Assembly (NCBI GenBank): GCA_946997485.1
Contig: CAMPVF010000001.1
Span: 118,740 to 182,739, forward strand
Source of the DNA: an uncultured Atopobium sp.
GTDB taxonomy: Bacteria > Actinomycetota > Coriobacteriia > Coriobacteriales > Atopobiaceae
Direction: 5' to 3'
DNA: 64,000 bases
The notes beneath the pieces were generated by a model. It did not search any database. It was not told where the DNA came from and worked only from the letters and a program-made list of their open reading frames with translations. Each line of letters starts with the position of its first letter. The first letter of the stretch is position 1. A program made the position numbers and the translations under genes. Shown one piece after another: positions 51,717-60,695 of the stretch.

Positions 51717-52423
51717 TTACTCGTATACCTTATTGACTTCTGTTTTGCCAACCGTACCCAGGCGCGTAAGGAGTTCTGATACTTCGGCTGGAGTAAAGAA
51801 CTCACCGCCAGACTTGCCCGCGTTAGATGCATACATAGTCATCAGATACTCGTAGCATCACCAAAGGCATCAATATCGTGGTTCTTAACATCACCAAGAT
51901 TCATATCAGCTATACCATTAAGAAGCTTTACGAGTCTTTCATTTCTTTTAGCAACAGTGGAACCAAGCTTGTTGCCGTTGACATCAAAATCAGCAAACAG
52001 TCCGGCAAAGTCGCTTTCTGCTTCACCGCCTTGTGAAGATTCCTCGATATGGCGGAATACTGCCTCAAGCTTTTCATTCAAATGAGCCTTAGCCCATTCC
52101 ATATCCTCGTTACTTTTTTTCTTTATATTAGAAAAGAGTTCACTTGGAAGAATGAAGAATCCTTTTTCTTCAACCAGTCCTTCTCTTGCTTCTTCAGCTT
52201 CTTCACCAGACATAAAGGCAAAGTCGAAGTCTTTGTTTCCGGCTTCGATTTCTCCATTGTTAATGTAACTTGTCAGATTTTCTGATATATAGCGATAGAA
52301 CATAGTGCCAAGAACATAGTTCTTAAAGTCCCATCCATCGACAGCACCACGCAGCTCATCGGCGATTGCTCATATGGCACGATGGAGTTCATCACGTTCC
52401 TGTTCGTTCTTTGTATCAACCAT
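51717..52423 (-). pseudogene. hsdM: Decayed type I restriction-modification methyltransferase (hsdM) 5' part
   Basis: The start of an HsdM N-terminal domain can be followed on the minus strand from ATG 52421-52423 (MVDTKNEQERDELHRAI). It is broken three times. A TGA (52370-52372) stands where Trp is expected. A one-base deletion near 51853-51856 shifts GDAYEYLMTMYAS out of frame. The gene ends at KTEVNKVYE-stop (51717), just before the methylase DPACGSG motif. The intact middle frame spans 51842-52303 (FYRYISENL, FILPSELF). The S and R subunits are absent here. Its ATG overlaps the XRE stop (TAATG). No activity can remain. Confidence 0.85.
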
Positions 52424-52656
52424 TATTTTTTTCCTTCAATGTTATAGTTTAGCCATGCGTCTTCAATAGCTGCATAGGGGGTATCGTTCTTTTCGCAAAA
52501 GGCTTTTATATGTTTCATCGCAGCAAGATTAGGCTTTGATTTTCCTTGTTCCCAACGATTTACCGTAGAAAATGCCACGCCTAATGTCTTGGCAAATTCT
52601 TCCTGTGTTAGAAAACAGCGTGTTCTGAGCTTCTTTATTTCTTCTGGAAGTACCAT
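52423..52656 (-). CDS. XRE-family HTH regulator upstream of hsdM
   Basis: A 77-residue protein with a complete helix-turn-helix: KLRTRCFLTQEEFAKTLGVAFSTVNRWEQGKSKPNLAAM. The remainder is a short helix. Such small regulators commonly precede hsdM and control the system. Translation is coupled to the (now broken) hsdM by a TAATG overlap. It may now have no partner or may regulate the adjacent ATPase gene, which is inference. Confidence 0.85.
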   Translation of the reverse strand: MVLPEEIKKLRTRCFLTQEEFAKTLGVAFSTVNRWEQGKSKPNLAAMKHIKAFCEKNDTPYAAIEDAWLNYNIEGKK

Positions 52657-53306
52657 GTGCAGCTCCGTATAGATTTCAAAAATATAGCAAAATTATAGCG
52701 TGAATGTATGAACTTTTCACCATTCAGTCTGAGTGACAGGAGGAATGGTACGTTTCCTTTGTACATTTTTCTTTGCCGTAAATTCCAAAGGTTAGTAAAC
52801 ACTACGATGAGCGCATAGTGTCGCCTTCAAAAATTTTTCCGGCGATTTTTTGGCTGAAATTGGACAAAATACCCACTTTGACACGAGGTTGTGTGCGCCT
52901 GAAAGGAAATCGGTCATGCCGTGCTTGGCAGCATTTTACATTTCCGCAGGTAGTACGGTTGTTAACTTGTTTAACCACGTGGCATGTCGAGCACGTTTGG
53001 ACGATTTTGAGCCTTAGCCTCGTGTCAAAGTGGGGTTTTTGTCCAATATTGCTCAATATTTTTGCCGAAAAATTGCGGCGCCAGCGCGCGCACGGGTTTG
53101 TGGAGTGCGCCAGTTTGTGGTATACCAATGTTAAGAGCATCCCCCCGTGGCAACACTGCGGCATGGGGCTCTTTTTTATATATAGATTCACCCAGTGTAT
53201 TGTCTTTAAACACAAGCGTTATGTCATGAATGTTTCTCCATTATTTTTACGTATTAAAATTATTGCGTTTGCGCTGGTAAACGGGGGTAAAAAGGAAGAA
53301 AAAACA
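52657..53306. other. Non-coding region between the island and tRNA-Ala
   Basis: A 650-base gap with the island's right inverted repeat (52777-52802) and the 30-bp inverted-repeat element (52859-53047). Reading frames crossing it have no ribosome sites and are symmetrical artefacts of the inverted repeat. Confidence 0.65.
52859..53047. repeat. MITE-like or structured-RNA element with 30-bp inverted arms
   Basis: Arms at 52859-52888 and 53018-53047 pair at 28 of 30 positions (CCTCGTGTCAAAGTGGG core). Weaker pairing extends outward on both sides to about 52823 and 53085, and CATGCC/GGCATG pairs inside. The whole looks like a 190-270 base foldback element or a non-coding RNA. There is no coding content. 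Confidence 0.65.
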
Positions 53307-53382
53307 TGGTGGAGATGAAGGGAGTCGAACCCTCGGCCTCTGCCTTGCGGAGGCAGCGCTCTCCCAACTGAGCTACATCCCC
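53307..53382 (-). tRNA. tRNA-Ala (anticodon CGC)
   Basis: A 76-base cloverleaf with encoded CCA. Acceptor GGGGATG pairs with CATCTCC (one G-T pair). The D arm is GCTCAGTTGGGAGAGC, the anticodon stem CTGCC/GGCAG and the T arm has GGTTCGACTCC. The loop TCCGCAA puts CGC at 34-36 (53347-53349), decoding GCG Ala. Position 33 is C instead of the nearly universal U, which is odd. T-rich sequence follows the 3' end. Confidence 0.93.
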
Positions 53383-53703
53383 ACGTTGAGAACCTTGTGC
53401 TTGCGTGCACAGTGGTATCTATTTTCAACATAATGAGCTGCGCTGTCAAGCCGAAACTACTGTAATGCGCGCGCATCAAACAAAAGACTACAACTTTGCG
53501 CAAAGCAGGAGCGCACAGCAGGTGCACAGCAGACACGCACGGCACATACCGCATCACACGCGATAGACACAAATACCCGCACGCAGCGCATGCGCCAGCC
53601 ATTTCATGGTAAGCTTATATGCTTGCGTTTTGATACAGCCGTGCACAGGTACGGCACTATCCACCACGTAACACTCACCATAAACGCTGGTAAAGGAGGC
53701 ACT
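53383..53703. other. Region between tRNA-Ala and engB
   Basis: A 321-base divergent region carrying the tRNA promoter (53421-53449) and, by position, the engB promoter, for which no clear boxes were found. A minus-strand frame overlapping the tRNA is spurious. Confidence 0.6.
53421..53449 (-). promoter_or_regulatory. Probable tRNA-Ala promoter
   Basis: On the minus strand a perfect TTGACA (53444-53449) is 17 bases from GAAAAT (53421-53426), a 4-of-6 match to the -10. It is about 30 bases before the tRNA. Confidence 0.5.
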
Positions 53704-54291
53704 ATGGCACTTTCGTATGAACTCGCTCGGTTTGAAGCGGCATATGGCACCGCTTCACAACTCCCCCCTTCAACCACTGCAGAAGTTGTTTTTTGCGGTC
53801 GCTCAAATGTTGGCAAATCGTCACTGCTCAACAAATTATTGGGTCGCAAAGCCCTGGCACGCGTGTCAAGCCAGCCGGGCAAAACGGCAAACATTAATTT
53901 TTTTAACGTTGACGGGGTGCGCTTTGTAGATCTTCCTGGATACGGCTTTGCAAAAGTGTCAAAGACGGAGCGCTCACGCTGGGCCGATCTGATTAGTGGT
54001 TATTTCGATCAAAATCGCAGCTTTAACCTGGTAATTAGTTTGGTTGATATACGCATTGACGCCCAAGAGCTCGATATGCACATGATTGATTTTCTTAAAG
54101 ACGCAGCCATTCCGTTTGTTGTAGCGTTTACCAAAGCCGATAAGCTCACGCGCGCAAAAGCGCAGGCAAACGTTAGTAAACTCACAAAAGCACTGCATAT
54201 AGAGCCCGAGCAGGCAATTATTACATCAGCAGAAAAAGGAACGGGAATACCGCAGCTGCGCCGACGCATAGAAGCTGCCGTACTTTCGTAG
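53704..54291 (+). CDS. engB: Ribosome biogenesis GTP-binding protein EngB/YsxC
   Basis: A 195-residue TRAFAC GTPase needed for 50S assembly. G1 is GRSNVGKSSLLN, G2 is the Thr in PGKTANINFF, G3 is DLPGYGFAKV, G4 is TKADKL and G5 is TSAEKGTG. The start at 53704 has AAAGGAGG 5 bases upstream; the frame is open 38 codons further without a site. It is 13 bases from the HelD-like gene and probably co-transcribed with it. Confidence 0.95.
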   Translation: MALSYELARFEAAYGTASQLPPSTTAEVVFCGRSNVGKSSLLNKLLGRKALARVSSQPGKTANINFFNVDGVRFVDLPGYGFAKVSKTERSRWADLISGYFDQNRSFNLVISLVDIRIDAQELDMHMIDFLKDAAIPFVVAFTKADKLTRAKAQANVSKLTKALHIEPEQAIITSAEKGTGIPQLRRRIEAAVLS

Positions 54292-54304
54292 CGAGAGGAT
54301 TGGC

Positions 54305-56578
54305 ATGTTAGAAAGCACATCATCTACCAGCACAAACAACATCGAAAGCGAAGCGAGCAAAACGACTGGAAGCGAAACTGTCGCACGCAACGGACGCGCA
54401 GATAAGATTTTCGACGAAGAACAGGCGCACCTTACGCGCATTTATGCCATTTTGCAAAAGGAATATCACACGCTCCAAGAAAGCATGAACAAAGCACACG
54501 CGCAGGCGCAGCACGATCTTGCTGATATGTCGAGCGAAGTGCGCCAAAATTTTGGTAGCGATGATGAAGCCATGGAAACCTACGCGGCAATAGAAACCCT
54601 GAATGCAGTTATCGACTCATACAACCAAAAACACGATTTTGATGCCGACCGTTTAAAGCGGATTGCAACGCTCTTGCTTCAACCGTATTTTGCAAAAATT
54701 GTATTGCGCATGCGCCCTGGAAGGCCTGCTCAGGATGTGTATATTGGTGCGGCGGGCATAACCGACAGCCACCGCGCACCGCTGATTGTGGATTGGCGCA
54801 GTCCGGTTGCGCAAACGTATTATGAGCAGCAAATTGGTCCGTGCTCATACACGGTACATGGGCGCGAGCGCAAGGTAACCTTGGAGCTACGCCGGCAGTT
54901 TGACATTACCAAAAACAAGCTTAATGCCTATTTCGATTCGGATGTTGCAATTGAAGACGCCCTGCTCATGCAAGCGCTCACACATCATCACTCCGAAAAA
55001 CTCAAGGCAATTACGGCAACAATTCAGCGCGAGCAAAACACCATTATTCGTTACGACGATGTAGATGCGCTTATTATTGAAGGTATTGCCGGCTCGGGTA
55101 AAACGTCGGTGTTGCTGCAGCGCATTGCATACTTGCTCTACCAGCAAAAAGATACGCTGCGTGCGGAGGACGTGTGTTTATTTGCGCCTAACGACGTGTT
55201 TCGCCATTACATCGACATGGTATTGCCGCAGCTGGGCGAACAAAACCCAACAACCTATACCTGGAAGTCGTTTATTGAAGCGCGTGGGCTTTTGCATTTG
55301 GGCGAAGGCGCAAACACAACGCTTGCCGACTTGGATTGCATTGATGCTGCTATCCCCTCTATTTCGATAACCACAAACGACCTGTGTGACATTTGCGCGG
55401 GGTCGGTTGTGTTGCTTAAACGATCAAGTATTGAAGCCGCGCTCGAAAAGTTTGCAAAATACCCCTTTGGTGCGCGCCGCCTTACACTTACAAAAGACGA
55501 GCTTCATACACGCCTTGAGCGCAAGATTTCAATGCTCGCCCACGAAGAAGAGCTGCAAGAAAAAATGCAGTCGCTTGATGTGGACGAGCAAATGGAAATT
55601 TTTGGTGAAGTTATTGCGCCGCGCAACGACGAAGAAATTTTGCGCTATGCCAAGCAATTCGCCAAACACCTCTTTGGAGCTTGTCATGAAGCTATTGACG
55701 ATGAGAGGTGGCTGCGTTTTGACAAGCTCTGCGCGCATATGCTGCAACGTGCGCAGGCAACTGCGGTAGAAGTGCTTTATCTGCAGCAGCGGCTCATGGG
55801 TTCCAAAGCGCCAAACGTGCGATTTGTGATGATTGACGAGGTACAAGACTACACACCTGCGCAGCTCAAAGTGCTGGGTATGTACTTTTCGCACGCTCAC
55901 ATAACACTTGCCGGCGATGAGCATCAGGCAATTAGTGAGCAGGGCGCCACCATTAAAGAAATTGCCGCGGTAATGCGCGCTATTGGTAAACACCCCGTTG
56001 TGTTGCCGCTTACAACCAGTTACCGCTCAACGCCCGAGATTACGTCGCTGTTTTGGAATTTGTTTGACGTAAAAGAAGGCGTGCACGTAGAATCGGTTCA
56101 GCCAGAAGGAACAAAACCGCAGATAGTTACCGTAGACGCCGAAGACCAAGAAGGTTACCTTGCTACCGTTATGGGCTTGCTGGACGCAGGGTCGGACGGC
56201 GCGGGTGCGCAGGATGCGGGTGCAGGTTGTGCTTCGGGTAGCGAAAAAACGCAAGGCGGCTTACAGGCAATTATTATGCATGATACGCGCGGGGCAAAAT
56301 GGATGGCACGCAACTTACGCGCGCGCGGATGCTCTGCACATCTTATTACAAACGAAAGCATGCTTGAGAAAAACGGCTGCGTTGTTATGAGCATTAAGCT
56401 GGCAAAAGGCCTTGAGTTTGACCATGTTATCTTGGCTGATGCACAAGAAGCTCACTATCCTAGCACGGGCGAAGGCGCAAACCTCGCACGTCGGCAGCTG
56501 TATACTGCCATTTCGCGTGCAACAAAACGCATCGACATTGTGGCACAAGGTGAGCTTACGGGCTTACTTGCGCAGTAA
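54305..56578 (+). CDS. HelD-like superfamily 1 helicase
   Basis: A 757-residue UvrD-type ATPase. The N-terminal 70 residues are a charged antiparallel coil, as in HelD proteins that reach into RNA polymerase. The motifs are GIAGSGKTSVLLQRIAYLL (motif I, about 260), VMIDEVQDYTPAQLKVL (motif II), LAGDEHQAISEQG (motif III), TTSYRSTPEI (motif IV) and AKGLEFDHVILADA (motif V). HelD frees stalled RNA polymerase from nucleic acid. A Gly/Ala/Ser-rich insertion (about 625-650) is additional. GAGAGGAT lies upstream of the ATG. A convergent terminator follows. True HelD function is inferred from the coil and motif set. Confidence 0.87.
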   Translation: MLESTSSTSTNNIESEASKTTGSETVARNGRADKIFDEEQAHLTRIYAILQKEYHTLQESMNKAHAQAQHDLADMSSEVRQNFGSDDEAMETYAAIETLNAVIDSYNQKHDFDADRLKRIATLLLQPYFAKIVLRMRPGRPAQDVYIGAAGITDSHRAPLIVDWRSPVAQTYYEQQIGPCSYTVHGRERKVTLELRRQFDITKNKLNAYFDSDVAIEDALLMQALTHHHSEKLKAITATIQREQNTIIRYDDVDALIIEGIAGSGKTSVLLQRIAYLLYQQKDTLRAEDVCLFAPNDVFRHYIDMVLPQLGEQNPTTYTWKSFIEARGLLHLGEGANTTLADLDCIDAAIPSISITTNDLCDICAGSVVLLKRSSIEAALEKFAKYPFGARRLTLTKDELHTRLERKISMLAHEEELQEKMQSLDVDEQMEIFGEVIAPRNDEEILRYAKQFAKHLFGACHEAIDDERWLRFDKLCAHMLQRAQATAVEVLYLQQRLMGSKAPNVRFVMIDEVQDYTPAQLKVLGMYFSHAHITLAGDEHQAISEQGATIKEIAAVMRAIGKHPVVLPLTTSYRSTPEITSLFWNLFDVKEGVHVESVQPEGTKPQIVTVDAEDQEGYLATVMGLLDAGSDGAGAQDAGAGCASGSEKTQGGLQAIIMHDTRGAKWMARNLRARGCSAHLITNESMLEKNGCVVMSIKLAKGLEFDHVILADAQEAHYPSTGEGANLARRQLYTAISRATKRIDIVAQGELTGLLAQ

Positions 56579-56625
56579 CACGCATAACACCCCAGCACAA
56601 CACCCCATATAACACTCCATATAAC

Positions 56626-56660
56626 ATGCGCTGCCTTGCAGACTTTGCAAGACAGCGCAT
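56626..56660. terminator. Convergent terminator between helD-like and nifJ
   Basis: A 15-bp stem with one mismatch (ATGCGCTGCCTTGCA / TGCAAGACAGCGCAT) and a 5-base loop. There is only a short mixed T-run on either side. It lies between two convergent genes. Confidence 0.75.
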
Positions 56661-56729
56661 TCATTGCTCTTTTGGCTTCTTGGTTATAATGCGCACGGAC
56701 GCAGGTAAATCACGCGCAAACGCGCCACA

Positions 56730-59700
56730 TTACACCTCTTTATACATAGCTTTGAGTCGCTGCAAGTGATCGTAGCGCTCCATAGCTGCCTCTTCGTTCT
56801 TCTCGAACAGTGCTTCTGCATGGTCGGGAAACTCACGCGCAAGTCGTGAATAACGCGCTTCATTCATAAGGAAGTCGCGATAACCACCCTTTGGCTCTCT
56901 TGAATCGAGACTAAACTTACGGCCTTTTGGAGCCGCGGGATTAAAGCGGAACAAGTTCCAATACCCGCAATCAACAGCGCGTTTCATTTCGTCTTGACAA
57001 TTGGCCATACCACCCTTAATGGAGTGCATCTCGCATGGCGAGTAACCAATAATAAGCGAAGGTCCTGGATAGGCTTCGGCCTCAGCAACAGCCTTCATCG
57101 TTTGCGCAGGATTTGCACCCATTGCAACCTGTGCAACATACACGTAGCCATAGTTCATTGCCAGCTCACCTAAGGGCTTTTTCTTTTGAACTTTACCCGA
57201 TGCTGCAAATTGCGCAACTTGACCAATGTTCGAAGCCTTTGAAGCCTGGCCGCCCGTGTTGGAGTACACCTCAGTATCAAAAATAAACACGTTGATGTCG
57301 TTGCCAGACGCAAGCACATGATCCAAGCCGCCGTAGCCAATGTCGTATGCCCAACCGTCGCCGCCGAAAATCCAGAACGACTTTTTGGTCATAAACGATT
57401 TATCAGCAAGAATAGCTTGCGCTTCGCTCGAGTTATTGTGTTCCAATTGTTTAATGTAGGCTGCAGCAGTTACCTGCGACTCTCCGGGCTGCTTGCGCGA
57501 ATCGAGCCAAAGCTTTGCTGCCGCTTTAAAGTCGTCGGACACACCGTCGCTTGCAATAAGACGCTCTGTTGCATCGGCAAGGCGGTTTTGTTGCGCCTCA
57601 TAGCCAAGCAGCATACCCAACCCGTGCTCGGCGTTGTCTTCGAACAGCGAGTTATTCCAGGCAGGACCGCACCCCTTCTTATCTGCAGTAAATGGCGAGC
57701 AGGTAGACGGGTTACCCCAAATGGACGAACATCCGGTTGCGTTCGAAATAAACAGGCGGTCGCCAAACATCTGCGTAACGGTACGCGCGTAGCTGGTTTC
57801 GGCGCAACCAGAACATGCACCAGAAAACTCAAGGTGCGGTGTTCTAAATTGCGAGCCTTTAATCGTGTTGTTTGCAAGCTCCTCTTTTGTGGAAACGTTG
57901 TCTTCGTCAACAGCCCAATCCCACACCTTTTGCATGGGCAGTTCTTCTTCGGTTGGCACCATGGTAAGGCAGTCTTTTGGACATACATACAGGCAGTTGG
58001 TGCAGCCCATACAGTCTAAAGGCGATACAACAATACTAAACTTCATGCCTTGCGCGCCTTTTCCAACAGCGTCAATCATCTTCATGTTAGACGGCGCTGC
58101 GGCAGCCTCTTCTGGCGTCATGGCAAACGGACGAATGGTTGCGTGTGGGCACACAAACGAGCAGTTATTGCACTGAATACATTTTGTTTCGTCCCAACGC
58201 GGCACCATAACAGCCACGCCACGCTTTTCGTACGCAGCTGTGCCAAGTTCATATTGACCATCGGCATGATCCTTAAACGCAGATACAGGCAGTCTGTCGC
58301 CTTCCATCATATTGATGGGTTCGAGCAGCTCACGCACCTGTTTTACAACCTGCTCGCGGCCTTTAAGCGAAACATGTTTAACTTCGTCGGTTGCATCTTT
58401 CCAATATTCAGGAATCTCAATTTTCGTAAACGCCGTAGCGCCAGCATCAATAGCTTTGTGGTTTGCATCTACAATTGCCTGTCCTTTTTTGGAGTACGAC
58501 TTTGTAGCAGCATCTTTCATATAGCGTATTGCATCTTCCTGAGGCAAAATACCCGACAGCGCAAAGAACGCAGATTGCAGCACTGTGTTTGTGCGCTTGC
58601 CCATGCCTACCTGTTTTGCCAGGTCGATAGCGTTAATGAGATACACGTTAATCTTGTTTTTATAAATGTAGCGCTTAGCTTGAGCATTTAAGTGGCGCTC
58701 AAACTCGGCAAAGTCCCACTGGCAGTTAACAAGAAACGTGCCATGCGGCTTTACATCGCGCACCATTCTAAAGCCCTTAATAATGTATGACGGGTTGTGG
58801 CACGCAACAAAATTGGCTTTCGTCACATAGTATGAGCTGCGGATTGGCGCATCACCAAAACGCAGGTGCGAAATGGTTACGCCGCCTGTTTTCTTTGAGT
58901 CGTACTGGAAGTAGGCTTGCACGTATTTATCGGTGTGGTTACCAATAATTTTGATTGAGTTTTTGTTTGCACCAACGGTACCATCGCCACCAAGACCCCA
59001 GAATTTGCATTCAATGGTAGACGGATCGGCAGTGTTTGGACAATCTGCGTTTTCTTCGAGCGACAAATTGGTAACGTCGTCGACAATACCCACCACAAAC
59101 TCACGCTTAGGCTCGTCTTTTGCAAGCTCACTAAAAATAGCAAATGCACTGGCAGGCGTTGTGTCTTTTGAACCCAATCCATACCTACCGCCGATAACGT
59201 GAATGTCGCTACGGCCAAGCTCATAAAGTGCGCTTACTACGTCCTGATACAGCGGCTCACCAATAGCTCCCGGCTCTTTTGTACGGTCGAGAACAGCAAT
59301 GCGCTTTGTCGTGTGCGGAAGCACGCTGCCAAAACGCTCAACCGAAAATGGACGAAAGAGGCGCACCTTAAGTAAGCCCACTTTTTCGCCCTGCGCACGA
59401 AGGTAATCGATAACTTCTTCGATAGGGTCGCAAAACGAACCCATGCACACAACAACGCGATCGGCATCGGGTGCACCATAGTAGTTAAACAGCCCATAAT
59501 TTGTGCCAATTTGTTTATTGATACGATCCATGCAACGTTCAACAATATCGGGCAGTGCATTATATACGCCGTTGCAGGCTTCACGGTTTTGGAAGAAGAT
59601 GTCGGGGTTTTGGTGCGAGCCGCGCATGTGCGGATGCTCGGGGTTAAGCGCATGATCACGAAAACGCTTGAGCGCATCAAAATCGTACATTGCTTTAAGA

Positions 59701-60269
59701 TCGTTGAAATCCCACATGGCAACTTTTTGAATTTCGTGCGACGTTCTAAAACCGTCGAAAAAGTTAATAAACGGAACGCGACCCTCGAGCGCTGCCATAT
59801 GAGCAACAGGAGCCAAATCCATTACTTCTTGCGGATTGGTTTCGGCAAGCATTGCAAAACCAGTTTGACGACATGCCATAACGTCGGAGTGATCGCCAAA
59901 AATGCTAAGTGCTTGCGTTGCAACAGCACGAGCTGCAACATGAAATACGCACGGTAGCTGCTCAGCAGCAATTTTATACATGTTTGGAATCATAAGCAGC
60001 AAGCCCTGCGAGGCCGTATATGTGGTTGACAGCGCTCCCGTTCCAAGCGAACCGTGAACCGTACCTGCAGCACCTGCTTCAGATTGCATTTCGATAACAC
60101 GAACAGACGAACCGAAAATATTTTTCATGCCTTTAGCAGCCCAGTTGTCTACGTGGTCTGCCATTGGACTTGACGGCGTAATGGGGTAAATTCCAGCAAC
60201 ATCGGTATATGCATACGATACATATGCTGCGGCTTCGTTACCATCCATCGACTTGAATTGTCTTGCCAT
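56730..60269 (-). CDS. nifJ: Pyruvate:ferredoxin (flavodoxin) oxidoreductase
   Basis: A 1179-residue single-chain enzyme (usual length about 1170-1200) that oxidises pyruvate with CoA to acetyl-CoA, CO2 and reduced ferredoxin. The order is domain I (IYPITPSSPMADHVD), the CoA-binding region, and the ferredoxin-like domain with two [4Fe-4S] sites (CIQCNNCSFVCPHA and CMGCTNCLYVCPKD, about 690-760). The TPP domain follows, with FSGACSGCAETSY, GDGWAYDIGYGG (TPP-Mg) and NTEVYSNTGGQ-like FDTEVYSNTGGQASK. All catalytic parts are present. GGGGGAGG lies at the ATG. It feeds AdhE and gives reduced ferredoxin in anaerobic metabolism. Confidence 0.97.
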   Translation of the reverse strand: MARQFKSMDGNEAAAYVSYAYTDVAGIYPITPSSPMADHVDNWAAKGMKNIFGSSVRVIEMQSEAGAAGTVHGSLGTGALSTTYTASQGLLLMIPNMYKIAAEQLPCVFHVAARAVATQALSIFGDHSDVMACRQTGFAMLAETNPQEVMDLAPVAHMAALEGRVPFINFFDGFRTSHEIQKVAMWDFNDLKAMYDFDALKRFRDHALNPEHPHMRGSHQNPDIFFQNREACNGVYNALPDIVERCMDRINKQIGTNYGLFNYYGAPDADRVVVCMGSFCDPIEEVIDYLRAQGEKVGLLKVRLFRPFSVERFGSVLPHTTKRIAVLDRTKEPGAIGEPLYQDVVSALYELGRSDIHVIGGRYGLGSKDTTPASAFAIFSELAKDEPKREFVVGIVDDVTNLSLEENADCPNTADPSTIECKFWGLGGDGTVGANKNSIKIIGNHTDKYVQAYFQYDSKKTGGVTISHLRFGDAPIRSSYYVTKANFVACHNPSYIIKGFRMVRDVKPHGTFLVNCQWDFAEFERHLNAQAKRYIYKNKINVYLINAIDLAKQVGMGKRTNTVLQSAFFALSGILPQEDAIRYMKDAATKSYSKKGQAIVDANHKAIDAGATAFTKIEIPEYWKDATDEVKHVSLKGREQVVKQVRELLEPINMMEGDRLPVSAFKDHADGQYELGTAAYEKRGVAVMVPRWDETKCIQCNNCSFVCPHATIRPFAMTPEEAAAAPSNMKMIDAVGKGAQGMKFSIVVSPLDCMGCTNCLYVCPKDCLTMVPTEEELPMQKVWDWAVDEDNVSTKEELANNTIKGSQFRTPHLEFSGACSGCAETSYARTVTQMFGDRLFISNATGCSSIWGNPSTCSPFTADKKGCGPAWNNSLFEDNAEHGLGMLLGYEAQQNRLADATERLIASDGVSDDFKAAAKLWLDSRKQPGESQVTAAAYIKQLEHNNSSEAQAILADKSFMTKKSFWIFGGDGWAYDIGYGGLDHVLASGNDINVFIFDTEVYSNTGGQASKASNIGQVAQFAASGKVQKKKPLGELAMNYGYVYVAQVAMGANPAQTMKAVAEAEAYPGPSLIIGYSPCEMHSIKGGMANCQDEMKRAVDCGYWNLFRFNPAAPKGRKFSLDSREPKGGYRDFLMNEARYSRLAREFPDHAEALFEKNEEAAMERYDHLQRLKAMYKEV

Positions 60270-60695
60270 ATCCTCCCCCTACATAAGAGATGCAAAATCC
60301 AGTCAATAGCATGCTCTGAAATACCCTGCGCGCACAAAACGAAGCCACGTGCATAATCGAAACGATTAGAACGGCATAACCACGCATCTGTGCGATATGG
60401 TTAGCACACAAAGCCTCTCCAAGCTACTTTTAACCATATGCGCAGGTACACAACGAGCTCTATAACTCTTTTGACATTCAACCTTGTGGTCTCTCCTGAA
60501 TGGTACCCAAGAGTTACTGCTCTAGTAATAATAAATCAAAATGTATAAGAAATTCTTGTAAAGTTTTGCGAGGGTGGGTTTTGTGAAGGTGAACGGTAGT
60601 GGTAGTACGCATGCAATAGCGCACGCGAACACGCGGTTTTAACGTGGGTTAAAGCGCAAGTTGTGGCACGCGCTGCACGCAGCTACGCAACATAG
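60270..60695. other. nifJ upstream region
   Basis: A 426-base gap containing the hairpin at 60455-60522. A minus-strand TATACA at about 60551-60556 is a weak -10 candidate. Nothing else is recognised. Confidence 0.55.
60455..60522 (-). promoter_or_regulatory. Nested hairpin in the probable nifJ leader
   Basis: Nested arms pair: GAGC/GCTC (60455-60458, 60519-60522), TAACTCTT/AAGAGTTA (60463-60470, 60509-60516) and CATTCA/TGAATG (60475-60480, 60497-60502), with an ACC/GGT closing pair inside. It lies about 190 bases before nifJ. It could be a regulatory leader or a small RNA; it does not match a riboswitch class I know. Confidence 0.5.

Larger units (their letters stand above)
49314..52802. 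mobile_element. Accessory island bounded by matching inverted repeats
   Basis: The left end GTGTTCTACTAACC (continuing to 49340) recurs inverted at 52777-52802; over about 27 bases there is one mismatch and one 1-base gap. The segment holds the AT-rich ATPase gene, an hsdM relic and an XRE gene, all minus strand. No transposase lies inside. It may be a cargo segment between transposon ends or the remains of two insertion-sequence copies. Another perfect 9-bp inverted repeat (GACTTAGTA, 49271-49279 and 49290-49298) sits just outside the left end. Confidence 0.5.

Noticed and set aside
60455..60522. Glycine or TPP riboswitch upstream of nifJ
   Set aside because: A GGAGAGACC stretch looked like the glycine class, but the partner consensus (CCGAAGG-type) and the tandem arrangement are absent; TPP consensus is also missing.
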